A stretch of DNA of 64,000 bases, taken from Leptospira wolffii serovar Khorat str. Khorat-H2. GTDB taxonomy: Bacteria; Spirochaetota; Leptospiria; Leptospirales; Leptospiraceae. The notes below the pieces were generated by a model that was not told the origin of the DNA, did no database searches, and worked only from the letters and a program-made list of their open reading frames with translations. The position numbers were made by a program, and so were the translations under genes. The stretch lies in NCBI RefSeq assembly GCF_000306115.2, contig NZ_AKWX02000023.1, forward strand, positions 248,001-312,000. Reading direction: 5' to 3'. Positions 1 to 8,578 of the stretch are shown here, piece by piece; position 1 is the first letter of the stretch, and each line of letters begins with the position of its first letter.

Positions 1-769
1 GGACATAGACGCAAAAGAACTGGGTAAATTAAGAAAACCCGATTTAGGAATCCGTTCCGATCTGAAATTCTTTTTGGAGAGTCTGGGAGAATTTCCGAAA
101 CAAGATCGCAAGGTTTGGATCGAGAGAATGAATTCTCACAAGGCGAATTTTCCTTTGGCTTCCACGGAAGGAGGCGAAGGATTTTCTCCTCAGGAAATCA
201 TACTTCTGACCGGCCAATGCCTCGGTGAAGAGGCTATCGTAACCACGGACGTGGGGCAACACCAGATGTGGACGGCCCAGTTTTATCCCTTCCGTAAACC
301 GGAAACTTTTCTGACCTCCGGAGGACTAGGTACTATGGGATTCGGTTTGCCTTGTGCTTTGGGCGCTTCTTTTGCGGCGCCGGAAGCCAAGGTGGTCTGT
401 TTCTCCGGGGACGGTTCCATTCTCATGAATATCCAGGAGTTGGACACTCTCAGCGAATATCTTTTAAACGTTAAGATTATTATATTCGATAATCGTAATC
501 TAGGTCTCGTTAGGCAACAGCAGAATCTGTTTTACGGAAGCAGGTATAACGGTAGCGCCTATCCTTCCGAATCCAAATTTTCCAGAATCGCTCGGGCCTT
601 CGGGATTCCGAGTCTGGATTTAGGAGAAATCGGTAGGACCTTGGACGATTTGAAAGAATTTCTTTCGGAAGAGGGTCCCGGCTTGGTAGTCGTTCCGATC
701 CATCCGGATTTGAAGGTGCTCCCTATGGTTCCTCCCGGAAAAAGCAATCTGGAGATGCTCTTAGGATGA
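1..769 (+). CDS. Acetolactate synthase large subunit-like TPP enzyme (C-terminal part)
   Basis: The reading frame is open from the window edge, so only the last ~256 residues are present. The visible part starts at the IDAKELGK region that follows the central domain of acetolactate synthases. It then carries the TPP-binding domain: GDGSILMNIQELDTL followed by the DNRNLGLVRQQQ stretch and LFYGSRY, all typical of IlvB-type catalytic subunits. The expected reaction is condensation of pyruvate (or pyruvate plus 2-ketobutyrate) in branched-chain amino acid synthesis. Related TPP enzymes such as glyoxylate carboligase share these motifs, so substrate is inferred. No IlvN small subunit follows; the next operon is trpEG, separated by a terminator-like hairpin. 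The true start lies outside the window. Confidence 0.8.
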   Translation, partial: DIDAKELGKLRKPDLGIRSDLKFFLESLGEFPKQDRKVWIERMNSHKANFPLASTEGGEGFSPQEIILLTGQCLGEEAIVTTDVGQHQMWTAQFYPFRKPETFLTSGGLGTMGFGLPCALGASFAAPEAKVVCFSGDGSILMNIQELDTLSEYLLNVKIIIFDNRNLGLVRQQQNLFYGSRYNGSAYPSESKFSRIARAFGIPSLDLGEIGRTLDDLKEFLSEEGPGLVVVPIHPDLKVLPMVPPGKSNLEMLLG

Positions 770-800
770 AGAATTCCTTTATCATAAGAGTGGAATTTCT

Positions 801-847
801 TTCGGATTTCGGGATTCGCATCCCGGATTCCGAAGGATTTTATTTTT
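801..847 (+). terminator. Rho-independent terminator after the acetolactate synthase gene
   Basis: The segments 801-815 and 820-834 form a 15-bp stem with two mismatches and a TCGC loop, followed by a T-rich tract at 838-847. It separates the upstream gene from the trp leader, which implies that trpEG has its own promoter between about 848 and 897. I could not pick a convincing promoter there. Confidence 0.6.
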
Positions 848-897
848 CCTTGATAAAGGGCTTCTTTTTTAGCGGGTTTCGTTTCTCTACGTCTTCT

Positions 898-957
898 ATG
901 ACTTCCTTCTGGTGGCCTCTCGGGGCCGAATCATATATACATATTCCTTTATCTTAA
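898..957 (+). CDS. trpL: Putative trp operon leader peptide (19 aa, tandem Trp codons)
   Basis: A 19-codon open frame from ATG 898 to TAA 955-957 reads MTSFWWPLGAESYIHIPLS. Codons 5 and 6, at 910-915, are both TGG. The frame ends 43 bases before trpE. Tandem Trp codons in a short frame just ahead of trpE are the hallmark of trp attenuation leaders. No strong ribosome binding site precedes the ATG, so the start is inferred. The same frame stays open upstream to 766, but the terminator hairpin lies inside that extension, so I take the short form as the functional one. Confidence 0.55.
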   Translation: MTSFWWPLGAESYIHIPLS

Positions 958-1000
958 TATGAATTAGGCCCGATCGATTCGGGCTGCCAAGGAGGACGCT
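898..1000 (+). promoter_or_regulatory. trp leader region with alternative RNA pairings
   Basis: Three mutually exclusive stems can be drawn. GGCC at 914-917, overlapping the Trp codons, can pair with GGCC at 924-927. GGGCC at 923-927 can pair with GGCCC at 967-971. GCCCGA at 968-973 can pair with TCGGGC at 979-984. The last hairpin has no U run after it, so classic transcription termination is doubtful. In addition, CTTCCTT at 902-908, just before the Trp codons, can pair with the ribosome binding site AAGGAGG at 989-995 (seven pairs, one G-U). A ribosome stalled at the Trp codons would cover the first element and free the trpE start, which suggests translational control. The structures are drawn by eye. 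Confidence 0.45.
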
Positions 1001-2416
1001 ATGTCCCTGAATATACGAAGCTTAAGAGCGGAGGCGAGAGAACTCTCTCCTTTTCCTATTTTTCGTCCCTTTCCTTTGAAAGAATCGGACGCGTTTGCTT
1101 ATTTCGAAAACCTTCTCTCCGAATCGGAAACCGGAGTGTTTTTGGAGAGCCTAGGACCCGAATCGGATAATTCCCGTTTCAGTTTTATATCTGCTTTTCC
1201 CAAGAGGATTCTTTCCGGTAGAGGAAACGCATTGGAATGCGACGGAAAGATCATAGCAACCGGGAATCCATATGCAATGATGTCCGAGATACTAGTTCCT
1301 CGTATTTCGTTTTTAGAATATTCCGAGTCCGGAGGGGGCGGGCTTTACGGCTACCTTTCCTACGAGGCCGCCAACGATATGGAGCCTAGTCTGGGGCTTG
1401 CGGAGCATTCGGACTTCCCTAAGTTCCGGTTCGCTTGGATGGAGGACGGTATTCTCATAGATAGAAGAACGGGAGAGTCTAAATATTTTCATTACGGACA
1501 AGATCGCTATTCTCTCTTCGAAAAATTCCTGAATCCGAGTTCGTCCCGGAGAGGGGAAAAATTCAAAATCCAAGACCTGGGCGCCTCCAGAACCAAGGAG
1601 GAACATAGGTCCATGGTCGAATCTATTATGGAAGAGATCCGAAAGGGAAACACTTTCCAATGCCAAATCGGTTTTAAAAGGTCCTTTCGCGTCGAGAATT
1701 CCTCGGAATCTTCCAGGACATCCGATCTGGAGTTGTATCGAGCATTAAGAAAAGTGAATCCTTCTCCTTTTATGTTCTTCTTGGCTTTCAGGGAAGAATG
1801 TCATCTGGGTGCGAGTCCCGAATTATTGTTCCGTCTGAAGGACGGATTCGTGGAAAGCTTTCCTTTGGCCGGCACAACTCGTAGGGGCAAGGACGAAGAA
1901 GAGGATCGTAGTTTGGCCTTGAGTCTTCTTTCGGATCCCAAGGAAATCGCGGAGCATAATATGCTCGTGGACTTGCATCGTAACGATTTGGGAAGAATCT
2001 CCCGATTCGGTTCCGTGAAAGTGAGGGATGCTTTCGCTTTGAAACGTTTCAGCCACGTGCAGCATCTTTCTACGGAAGTCTCGGGGATTCTCAGATCCGG
2101 AAAGGATATGTTTTCCGGTATGGCAGCGGCTTTTCCAACGGGAACATTAAGCGGAGCTCCTAAGATAGAATCCATGAAGATCATCCAAAGAATCGAAAAA
2201 GATCCTAGAGGCCCTTACGGGGGCGCGGTCGGAAGATTCGGATTCGACGGGAACTGCTCCTTCTGCATTCCGATCCGTAGCTTCTTTCGGAAAGGTCAGG
2301 AAGGAACCGTCCGAGCCTCGGGAGGCATCGTATACGATTCGGATCCGGAATCGGAATACGCGGAAATCGGCCACAAGATGGGAGCCGTGTTGAAGGCTAT
2401 GGAGGAAATACGATGA
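1001..2416 (+). CDS. trpE: Anthranilate synthase component I
   Basis: This 471-residue chorismate-binding enzyme makes anthranilate from chorismate with ammonia from the glutaminase subunit, the first step of tryptophan synthesis. The N-terminal domain carries the LES segment (about residues 48-50) linked to Trp feedback inhibition in TrpE. The catalytic domain shows FPLAGT (287-292), DPKEIAEHNMLVDLHRNDLG, and FPTGTLSGAPK (379-388). Ala290 sits where aminodeoxychorismate synthase PabB has a catalytic Lys (PIKGT), which favours TrpE over PabB. A strong ribosome binding site AAGGAGG lies at 989-995. The stop codon overlaps the start of trpG by four bases, indicating coupled translation. A leader peptide with two Trp codons lies directly upstream. 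Confidence 0.87.
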   Translation: MSLNIRSLRAEARELSPFPIFRPFPLKESDAFAYFENLLSESETGVFLESLGPESDNSRFSFISAFPKRILSGRGNALECDGKIIATGNPYAMMSEILVPRISFLEYSESGGGGLYGYLSYEAANDMEPSLGLAEHSDFPKFRFAWMEDGILIDRRTGESKYFHYGQDRYSLFEKFLNPSSSRRGEKFKIQDLGASRTKEEHRSMVESIMEEIRKGNTFQCQIGFKRSFRVENSSESSRTSDLELYRALRKVNPSPFMFFLAFREECHLGASPELLFRLKDGFVESFPLAGTTRRGKDEEEDRSLALSLLSDPKEIAEHNMLVDLHRNDLGRISRFGSVKVRDAFALKRFSHVQHLSTEVSGILRSGKDMFSGMAAAFPTGTLSGAPKIESMKIIQRIEKDPRGPYGGAVGRFGFDGNCSFCIPIRSFFRKGQEGTVRASGGIVYDSDPESEYAEIGHKMGAVLKAMEEIR

Positions 2417-3009
2417 AAGTATTGTTAGTCGACCATCACGATTCCTTTTCCTATAATCTTTTCCAATTAGCGGGAGAAATCCTAGAGGAAGAGTATCCGT
2501 TTCGTTTTCGCTTGGATGTGGTTCGTCAGAATGAGGCGGATTTTTCTGGAATTCGAAACGGAGGATACGATCGAATCATTCTCTCTCCCGGACCCGGCAC
2601 TCCCGAAGATCCCGAGTATTTCGGAGTTTCCCTACGCATATTGCAGGACCTGGGAGGTAAGATTCCCATTCTAGGAGTGTGCTTAGGTATGCAAGGGATC
2701 GCCCACTTCGCGGGGGCGAATATCGTTCGAGCGGAAACTCCCATGCACGGTAAGATCTCCGAAATCGATAACGACGGAAAAGGCGTTTTCCAAGGATTGC
2801 CGGATCGTTTGAGAGTGATGCGTTATCACTCTCTGATCGTGGACGAGAACGGATTGGGAGAAGATTGGGAAAGAACCGCGTATGCGAAAGGAGAATTGAT
2901 GGGGATTCGTAATGCAAAGCTTCGGATGGAAGGGATACAATTCCATCCGGAATCCTTTGCTACGGAGGGTGGACGAAAAATGCTTTATAATTTCTTAAAG
3001 CAGGATTAG
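2413..3009 (+). CDS. trpG: Anthranilate synthase component II (glutamine amidotransferase)
   Basis: This is a 198-residue class I glutamine amidotransferase that supplies ammonia to TrpE. The triad is visible: Cys90 in GVCLGMQG and His178/Glu180 in FHPESF. The oxyanion region SPGPGTPEDP is at about 58-67. Its ATG overlaps the trpE stop, so the two subunits are made from one message. Such subunits are often shared with PabB, and nothing in the sequence excludes that. The gene ends tail-to-tail with the following kinase gene on the other strand, the two overlapping within the stop codons. No trpDCFBA genes follow in this window, so the pathway is dispersed. Confidence 0.87.
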   Translation: MKVLLVDHHDSFSYNLFQLAGEILEEEYPFRFRLDVVRQNEADFSGIRNGGYDRIILSPGPGTPEDPEYFGVSLRILQDLGGKIPILGVCLGMQGIAHFAGANIVRAETPMHGKISEIDNDGKGVFQGLPDRLRVMRYHSLIVDENGLGEDWERTAYAKGELMGIRNAKLRMEGIQFHPESFATEGGRKMLYNFLKQD

Positions 3010-4712
3010 GAAGCCAGAGAAGAAGGATAGTTCTTCAGGAATTCACGAAGTCGTTCCGCGAGGTTTTCCAGACGGAACGGCTTTCCTAAATAATCGTCGA
3101 AGCCGGCCTCTGCGCAGGCTTTCTTGTCTTCGGGGCTATCGTGAGCCGTGACTGCTATGATCCATGGAACCTTTCTAGAAGTAGGCTTCTTTTTCAGGAT
3201 CCTCGCAGTTTCAATTCCGCTTAATTCCGGCATTTGTATATCTAGGAGTAGAAGATCGATTTCCATTTCTTCCCAGAATGCAAGCGTATCCACTCCGTTG
3301 GAAACGACCGAACAATTTAAACCCAGTCTTTCCAGCATTTTTTGTATGAGCTTTTGGTTTACGGGATTGTCTTCGGCCACGAGGATACGTAATGCGGAAT
3401 AGGCGGAAAAATCCAAAGAGGAGGTCTTTATGACCTTAGGAAAATCGATCTCGGAACTTTCCGCCGATCTTTCCAGTTCGAAATTCAGGATAAAATTCGA
3501 ACCGACTCCGTATTCGCTTTCCACCCGGATGTCCCAACCGAAATGATTGCAGATTTTTTTGCAGATGGCTAACCCGAGTCCCGTTCCTCCGTATTTTCTA
3601 CTCGAAGAAATGTCCGCTTGGGAAAACGCTTCGAATAGATTCGGCATTCTATGCGAATCTATTCCGATTCCGGTATCTCTAACGGAAAGAATCGCCTCTA
3701 TATGCGTATCGCCGACGGAATGTAACTGCAGCTCTACGGTGATTCCTCCTCTCTCCGTAAACTTTAAGGCGTTGGACACTAAATTGGAAAGAATTTGCCG
3801 GAGTCGAACAGGATCAGAAACAACGGCTAAGGATTCCGGATTCTTCGGAAGAATCGTACGAAAACTAAGTCCTTTTTTCTTGGCCTCATGTTCCGCATCT
3901 TCTCCGAATTTTCGAACCAAAGAGAGAAGATCGAAATCGATCGAACTGAAAGAAAGAGATCCCGATTCTGCCTTGCTAAAATCGATCACATCGTTAATGA
4001 GTCGAGTTAGGTGTTCTCCGCTTTCCCGTATGGAATCCAGATATTCCGTCTGCAAATGACTGGTTGGAGTTTGTCTTATTAAGTCCACCATTCCTAGAAT
4101 TCCGTGAACGGGAGTCCTAAATTCGTGATTCATATTCACGAAGAATTGTTCCTTGGCTTTTTGGAACTCCATGGCGGAAGTCTGGATTTTGATCAATCTT
4201 CTAGACTTGGATTCTAATTCCATATATGCGATCACGGAATCCGCCAAGGCTCTTAATGCATCCAATTGATTTTGATCGGGTTTTCTAGGCTTAGGATCTA
4301 TGACGCAAAGAGTTCCGATCGCATAACCTTCAGGGGTAACGAGAGGCGCTCCGGCATAAAATCGAACGAATGGAGAACCCGTAACCGAAGGATTCAAATG
4401 AAATCGAGGATCTTTTCGGGCGTCCTCGATCACGAGCACGTTTTTTTGAGAAAGCGCGAATTGGCAAAAGGAAGTCTCTCTCAGAGTCTCTGAGTCCTCC
4501 ATCCCGATCCTGGACTTGAACCATTGTCGATTAGAGTCGATTAACGTAATTAAGGCGATGGGAGTTCCGAAAATAAGAGACGCGGCTTTTGTAATTGCGT
4601 CATATTTTTCTTCCGCAGGAGTGTCTAGTATTCCGTACCGCTCCAGGGCCTTCAACCTTTCGGTTTCATTCGGCGGTGGGGGAGCGACGGAATAAGGACG
4701 ACTGGGTTCCAT
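3006..4712 (-). CDS. Hybrid sensor histidine kinase (GAF-HisKA-HATPase-REC)
   Basis: This 568-residue cytoplasmic protein has no membrane segments. Domains in order are a GAF domain (about 30-165, with FYAGAPL and GTLCVID), a HisKA dimerisation helix with the phosphoacceptor in NHEFRTP (His196), an HATPase domain with DTGIGI and GTGLGLAICKK, and a C-terminal receiver with LLLDIQMPELSG and a conserved Lys in GKPF. It should sense a small ligand or redox cue through GAF and pass phosphate internally to its receiver. No partner regulator is adjacent. It is convergent with trpG and stands alone, with 100 bases to the next gene upstream. The ligand cannot be read from sequence. Confidence 0.85.
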   Translation of the reverse strand: MEPSRPYSVAPPPPNETERLKALERYGILDTPAEEKYDAITKAASLIFGTPIALITLIDSNRQWFKSRIGMEDSETLRETSFCQFALSQKNVLVIEDARKDPRFHLNPSVTGSPFVRFYAGAPLVTPEGYAIGTLCVIDPKPRKPDQNQLDALRALADSVIAYMELESKSRRLIKIQTSAMEFQKAKEQFFVNMNHEFRTPVHGILGMVDLIRQTPTSHLQTEYLDSIRESGEHLTRLINDVIDFSKAESGSLSFSSIDFDLLSLVRKFGEDAEHEAKKKGLSFRTILPKNPESLAVVSDPVRLRQILSNLVSNALKFTERGGITVELQLHSVGDTHIEAILSVRDTGIGIDSHRMPNLFEAFSQADISSSRKYGGTGLGLAICKKICNHFGWDIRVESEYGVGSNFILNFELERSAESSEIDFPKVIKTSSLDFSAYSALRILVAEDNPVNQKLIQKMLERLGLNCSVVSNGVDTLAFWEEMEIDLLLLDIQMPELSGIETARILKKKPTSRKVPWIIAVTAHDSPEDKKACAEAGFDDYLGKPFRLENLAERLREFLKNYPSSLAS

Positions 4713-4812
4713 GAAAAAGACTAATCCTAATAGACTAATTTTTGCGGGCTTATGCTCTTCCTAAAAAGGAAAAAGGCAAGGAATTACCGGATATTCCCGC
4801 AATTTTCGTCGC

Positions 4813-5280
4813 TCATCCGTTGATGACTTGGAAATTGCGAGCGCCCAAGGCTTTTCCATGCGAAAGAGTCTCCTGCAGTTTGCGGATGTCCTTTCTGATT
4901 TTTTCTCCCACTTTCGATCGAATCCACGGATTTAGAATTCTCGCCGATCCGGATAATTCTAACTGGCTTGTGAAAAGAATTTTGGTATCGGTGTCGGAAC
5001 CTTTCGGATCCGGATAGAAGGAGAATGTTTCTCTAAAATCCAAAAACCGATTTTTCAGAGTTGTTACGAATCGACTCGGATATTTAGATTCTATTATCTC
5101 GTACTGGGATTCGATCCGGAAGATCCAAAATTTCAATTTTACCTTATAGCTCTTGGTTTCCAATTTACGGAAAAGAAAAATGTTATCCGACCAATCGGGG
5201 AGACGCTCCACGTTGGAAACATACTCGAACGCTTTGATCAAAGAAACGGGAACGGTAAATGCAATCGTAGTGGTTGCCAT
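4813..5280 (-). CDS. SRPBCC (polyketide cyclase/START-like) family protein
   Basis: A 155-residue protein beginning MATTTIAFTVPVSLIKAFEYV and continuing with a VERLPDWSDN segment. This is the usual opening of SRPBCC-fold proteins, in which a helix-grip cavity binds a hydrophobic ligand. A long C-terminal helix (IRSKVGEKIRKDIRKLQETL) matches the closing helix of that fold. No catalytic residues can be assigned. It is divergent from the pirin gene, with 74 bases between the starts, so the two may share a control region. The ligand is unknown. Confidence 0.65.
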   Translation of the reverse strand: MATTTIAFTVPVSLIKAFEYVSNVERLPDWSDNIFLFRKLETKSYKVKLKFWIFRIESQYEIIESKYPSRFVTTLKNRFLDFRETFSFYPDPKGSDTDTKILFTSQLELSGSARILNPWIRSKVGEKIRKDIRKLQETLSHGKALGARNFQVING

Positions 5281-5354
5281 GCGGATTCTTCCGAATCTTC
5301 GGGAAAAGAATTCCCTGAAGAGATTTTCGACCAGTCCAAGAGAAAGGAGGAAAT

Positions 5355-6221
5355 ATGGGTTTTAGACGAATAACCGGAACAAGAATCGCCGAAAAAACTT
5401 TAGAAGGCGGAGGCTTTCCAGTAAGAAGACCGTTTCCTGTTCCTCAATTTTCCTATTGGGATCCCTTTCTATTATTGGACGAAATGGGACCGGTAGTTTA
5501 TGAGCCTGGAAAAGCGATCGGTGCTCCGGATCACCCACATAGGGGATTCGAAACGGTAACTTATTTATTATCCGGAGAAATGGAACATCGGGATTCCTGG
5601 GGGCATGCCGGAAAATTGAAAGAAGGCGGTATCCAATGGATGACTGCGGGAGCGGGACTTGTACATTCCGAACTTCCTTCCGCGGAATTCCAAGCAAGGG
5701 GGGGAAGAATGCACGGATTTCAAATCTGGGTCAATCTCCCAAGGGATAAAAAACTTATTTCCCCGAAGTACCAGGAAGTCGATTCCTCCGAATTACCAGT
5801 TATCGTAAAGGACGGAGTGTGGGCCAAGATAATCGCGGGAGAATTATGGGGAACGAAGGCGGTGATCCAAACCCAGACTCCCATCGTATTCTTCCATCTC
5901 AAACTTTCTCCGGGATCGTACGCCGAGATTCCGGTTCCGGAAGGATATAATATTCTTGCCTATCCCTTCGTGGGAGGTGGAACGATCATCGATTCCGAGC
6001 AAGAATGGGAATTGCAAGAGGGAGAGACCACGTTTTACGAAGGAGGAGAGGGTAGCATAGGACTACGAGCTCCGGAAGATTACGAGTGGGAACTTCTGAT
6101 TTTGGGAGGACAGCCTTTGAAGGAGCCGGTGGCACGTTATGGCCCTTTCGTGATGACTACTCCCCAAGAGATACAGCAGGCATTCGAGGATTATTCCGCC
6201 GGTAAGATGGGCGAGATCTAA
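5355..6221 (+). CDS. Pirin family protein
   Basis: This 288-residue bicupin has the metal-binding set of the pirin N-terminal domain: His60 and His62 in DHPHRGFETVTY, and His104 and Glu106 in GLVHSE. Pirins bind Fe; some act as quercetin dioxygenases and others as redox-sensing co-regulators. Which role applies here is not visible. A strong ribosome binding site (AAGGAGG, 5345-5351) precedes the ATG. An OmpA-like gene and a flavoprotein gene follow closely on the same strand, so these three may be co-transcribed. Confidence 0.88.
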   Translation: MGFRRITGTRIAEKTLEGGGFPVRRPFPVPQFSYWDPFLLLDEMGPVVYEPGKAIGAPDHPHRGFETVTYLLSGEMEHRDSWGHAGKLKEGGIQWMTAGAGLVHSELPSAEFQARGGRMHGFQIWVNLPRDKKLISPKYQEVDSSELPVIVKDGVWAKIIAGELWGTKAVIQTQTPIVFFHLKLSPGSYAEIPVPEGYNILAYPFVGGGTIIDSEQEWELQEGETTFYEGGEGSIGLRAPEDYEWELLILGGQPLKEPVARYGPFVMTTPQEIQQAFEDYSAGKMGEI

Positions 6222-6238
6222 AGGATTCGAATTTCTCT

Positions 6239-6688
6239 TTGGAGCTGCTCTATATTTTAGGAGTGCTCGGCGGCGGCTTTTTTCTATACCTTTTGGTTCC
6301 TAAAAAGAAGCCGTCGGTTCTCCCTAAAAGTTCTCCTTCTTCTCATACGGACTCGCCGATCCGTGAGTCCGTTTCCTTTTATTTCGATGCCGGAAGTACG
6401 GAAGCCTCGCCTAAGGTCGAAGATCTTCGAATTATAGAATCTTGGAAAAGAACGGATAGAACCGTAGAGATCCGCGCCTGGACGGACGATACTGGGTCCT
6501 CCGCGAGCAATAGAAGATTGGCCAAAGAAAGAGCCGCTCGAGCAAAGCGTATTTTGGAGAATGTGGGAATTCCAACGGATAGGATTTTAGTTTCTTTTCA
6601 AGGAGTGGATCCTGAAAGTATCGGAAACCCGAATAAGTTCCGATTCAGGAGAGCGGATTGTCTTCTCGTTTCCAAACCAATAGACTAG
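6239..6688 (+). CDS. Membrane-anchored OmpA-like domain protein
   Basis: This 149-residue protein begins with a single hydrophobic segment (about residues 3-19, LLYILGVLGGGFFLYLL) followed by a Lys-rich stretch and a Ser/Pro linker. The C-terminal part resembles a short OmpA/MotB peptidoglycan-binding domain: SFYFDAGS, a D-rich stretch, then NRRLAKERAARAKRILENVGI. The start is a TTG at 6239, 17 bases after the pirin stop. The end overlaps the next gene by about 31 bases. It probably tethers to or senses the cell wall, but it is short for the family and this is inferred. Confidence 0.6.
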   Translation: MELLYILGVLGGGFFLYLLVPKKKPSVLPKSSPSSHTDSPIRESVSFYFDAGSTEASPKVEDLRIIESWKRTDRTVEIRAWTDDTGSSASNRRLAKERAARAKRILENVGIPTDRILVSFQGVDPESIGNPNKFRFRRADCLLVSKPID

Positions 6689-7929
6689 CGGTCATAGGCG
6701 GTGGGGCCGCAGGGTTCTTCGGAGCCGTGCAGACTCGACTTTTATCCCAAGAAATGGTAGAAGTTGTCCTCTTAGAAAAATCCCCCAATATTCTTTCCAA
6801 GGTAAAGATATCCGGGGGAGGTCGTTGTAATGTCACTCACTCCTGTTTTGATCCGGAAGAACTCTCCAAAAGATACCCTAGAGGAGAAAAAGAACTGAGA
6901 AGAGCGTTCGAAGTCTTCCAGCCCAAGGACACCGTTTCTTTTTTCGAATCCAGAGGAGTGAAATTGAAAGCGGAGTCGGACGGACGAATGTTTCCTATCA
7001 CCGACGATTCTCAGACGATCATAGATTGTCTATTAAGCGAAGCGAAACGTTTGGGAGTCAAAATCAGAACCAAGGTTTCGGTTTCCGGAGTCTATGCGAA
7101 CGAGGATACTTCCCGTAGAAGATTCAGGGTCCAGACGGAAGATTCGGAAGAAGATTACGACTTCGTGTTATTTGCCAGCGGTTCCTCCAGGAAAGCTTGG
7201 AGTTGGTTGGAATCCCTGGGACATACCATTCTTTCGCCCGTACCTTCCCTTTTTACATTCGAGATAGAAAACCCTTTACTAGAAGGTCTTCAAGGGCTCT
7301 CCGTCTCCAACGCGGAAGCTACATTACAGGATTTTAAATTAAGACAGAAAGGGCCGGTGCTCATTACTCATTGGGGATTAAGCGGCCCGGCGATCTTAAA
7401 ATTGTCGGCTTGGGCCGCCAGAGAATTGTTCGATTGCGATTATAAAACCAAGCTTCTAATAGATTGGATTCCGGAAGTATCCAGACAGGAGATCCGGGAT
7501 AAATTCGCTTCTATCAAGAAAGAGCATCCTGCAAAAAGGCCCGGAACTCGTTCCGAATTCGATCTTCCGGGGAGATTATGGGAAAGAATCTGGGATCTGG
7601 TTGTCGGCTCCGAAAAAAGATGGTCCGAGGTTTCCTCCAAGGAGTTGCATGATGTGGAGGAATTTCTAAAAAGATCGACTCTAAATATCCGGGGTAAGGG
7701 AGCCTTCAAAGAAGAGTTCGTGACTTGCGGAGGCGTTCGTAGGAAGGACGTAGACTTTACAAAAATGGAAAGTAAGATCCTTCCTGGAATTTATTTTGCC
7801 GGAGAAGTCCTCGATATAGACGGTATTACCGGCGGTTTTAATTTTCAGAACGCTTGGACGACTTCCTTTATCGCGGCAAGAGCGATCGCGGAGGCTTCTA
7901 AGCTTCCCAGGGATGAGGGTAGGAACTGA
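6658..7929 (+). CDS. BaiN/HI0933-family FAD-dependent oxidoreductase
   Basis: This 423-residue flavoprotein starts with a Rossmann dinucleotide motif VIGGGAAG near the N-terminus, then KISGGGRCN and a C-terminal GEVLDIDGITGGFNFQNAW, both signatures of the HI0933/BaiN group. Members are poorly characterised NAD(P)/FAD oxidoreductases; one is tied to bile-acid dehydroxylation, others to unknown reductions. The TTG start at 6658 lies inside the end of the OmpA-like gene, pointing to translational coupling. The 3' end overlaps the convergent VOC gene by about 32 bases. Confidence 0.82.
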   Translation: MSSRFQTNRLAVIGGGAAGFFGAVQTRLLSQEMVEVVLLEKSPNILSKVKISGGGRCNVTHSCFDPEELSKRYPRGEKELRRAFEVFQPKDTVSFFESRGVKLKAESDGRMFPITDDSQTIIDCLLSEAKRLGVKIRTKVSVSGVYANEDTSRRRFRVQTEDSEEDYDFVLFASGSSRKAWSWLESLGHTILSPVPSLFTFEIENPLLEGLQGLSVSNAEATLQDFKLRQKGPVLITHWGLSGPAILKLSAWAARELFDCDYKTKLLIDWIPEVSRQEIRDKFASIKKEHPAKRPGTRSEFDLPGRLWERIWDLVVGSEKRWSEVSSKELHDVEEFLKRSTLNIRGKGAFKEEFVTCGGVRRKDVDFTKMESKILPGIYFAGEVLDIDGITGGFNFQNAWTTSFIAARAIAEASKLPRDEGRN

Positions 7930-8242
7930 ACCCCAAACGGTTTCCATCCGGATCGGAGAAATATTTCGTAAACAGGGTTTTGTCCAGAAAGGCTGCGGAG
8001 AATTTCTCATCAATGCGCTTTCTCATAGACGAATCCAAAGCAGAAAAGACCAGAGCCAATGGGCTCTTCGATTTCTTCTCTTTTTCGATCATAATTCTTA
8101 TCTCTCCCGCCAAAAACCATGAGGACCTAAGAGAACCATCCTCATAAAAATGATCCATTTCGAAGGTTAACCCGGGTATTTCCGAGTAGAACCGCTTTAA
8201 CTTTTCCGGGTCGGAGGTCCCGATGGCGATATGATGGATCAT
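7898..8242 (-). CDS. VOC (glyoxalase/bleomycin resistance) family protein
   Basis: A 114-residue single-module VOC protein. It begins MIHHIAIGTSDPEKLKRFY and ends with YFSDPDGNRLGF, the paired beta-alpha-beta signatures of the fold. His4 and a late acidic residue are possible metal ligands. The substrate cannot be inferred. Its ATG overlaps the stop of the upstream GNAT gene (ATGA), so the two are translated together. Confidence 0.72.
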   Translation of the reverse strand: MIHHIAIGTSDPEKLKRFYSEIPGLTFEMDHFYEDGSLRSSWFLAGEIRIMIEKEKKSKSPLALVFSALDSSMRKRIDEKFSAAFLDKTLFTKYFSDPDGNRLGFSSYPHPWEA

Positions 8243-8517
8243 TCCATTACCATATCATTATATTCGGGATGCCTCTTGAGATAGGTTTGGACGAAAGAAC
8301 AGCTCGGTATGATTTTGCGACCGTTTTTTTTGGCCTCCTGTATGGCGGCTTCGGCCAATAAACCTGCGATTCCTCTGCCTCTGAATTCGGGCGGCACGAA
8401 TGTATGGTATAGATCCCAAGCGGCGTTGCCGATCTCCCTATACATCAAATGAGCTTCCTTGCCGTCTTCCTGTAGGAAGAATTTTTTTGCGGAACTGTCC
8501 TGGATTACCGAACTCAT
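8239..8517 (-). CDS. Small GNAT-like N-acetyltransferase (COG2388 type)
   Basis: A 92-residue protein of the minimal GNAT group that lacks the first strands of full-length acetyltransferases. It contains the acetyl-CoA loop FRGRGIAGLL, the helix AAIQEAKKNG and the tail SCSFVQTYLKRHPEY that typifies this short group. The acceptor is unknown. A ribosome binding site AGGAG is well placed before the ATG. It is the first gene of a two-gene unit with the VOC protein. Confidence 0.78.
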   Translation of the reverse strand: MSSVIQDSSAKKFFLQEDGKEAHLMYREIGNAAWDLYHTFVPPEFRGRGIAGLLAEAAIQEAKKNGRKIIPSCSFVQTYLKRHPEYNDMVME

Positions 8518-8578
8518 GGATCTCCTAAAAAACGGATATTAAAGCCGAAGAGCTTACCGTTTCTTCTTACAGAAGAAT

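Noticed and set aside
766..897. Upstream extension of the trp leader frame from ATG 766
   Set aside because: It runs through the terminator hairpin at 801-847 and has biased, low-complexity composition. Only the part from 898 fits a leader peptide.
1801..2184. Minus-strand frames inside trpE and trpG
   Set aside because: Shadows of a strongly supported gene; no domain or start signal.
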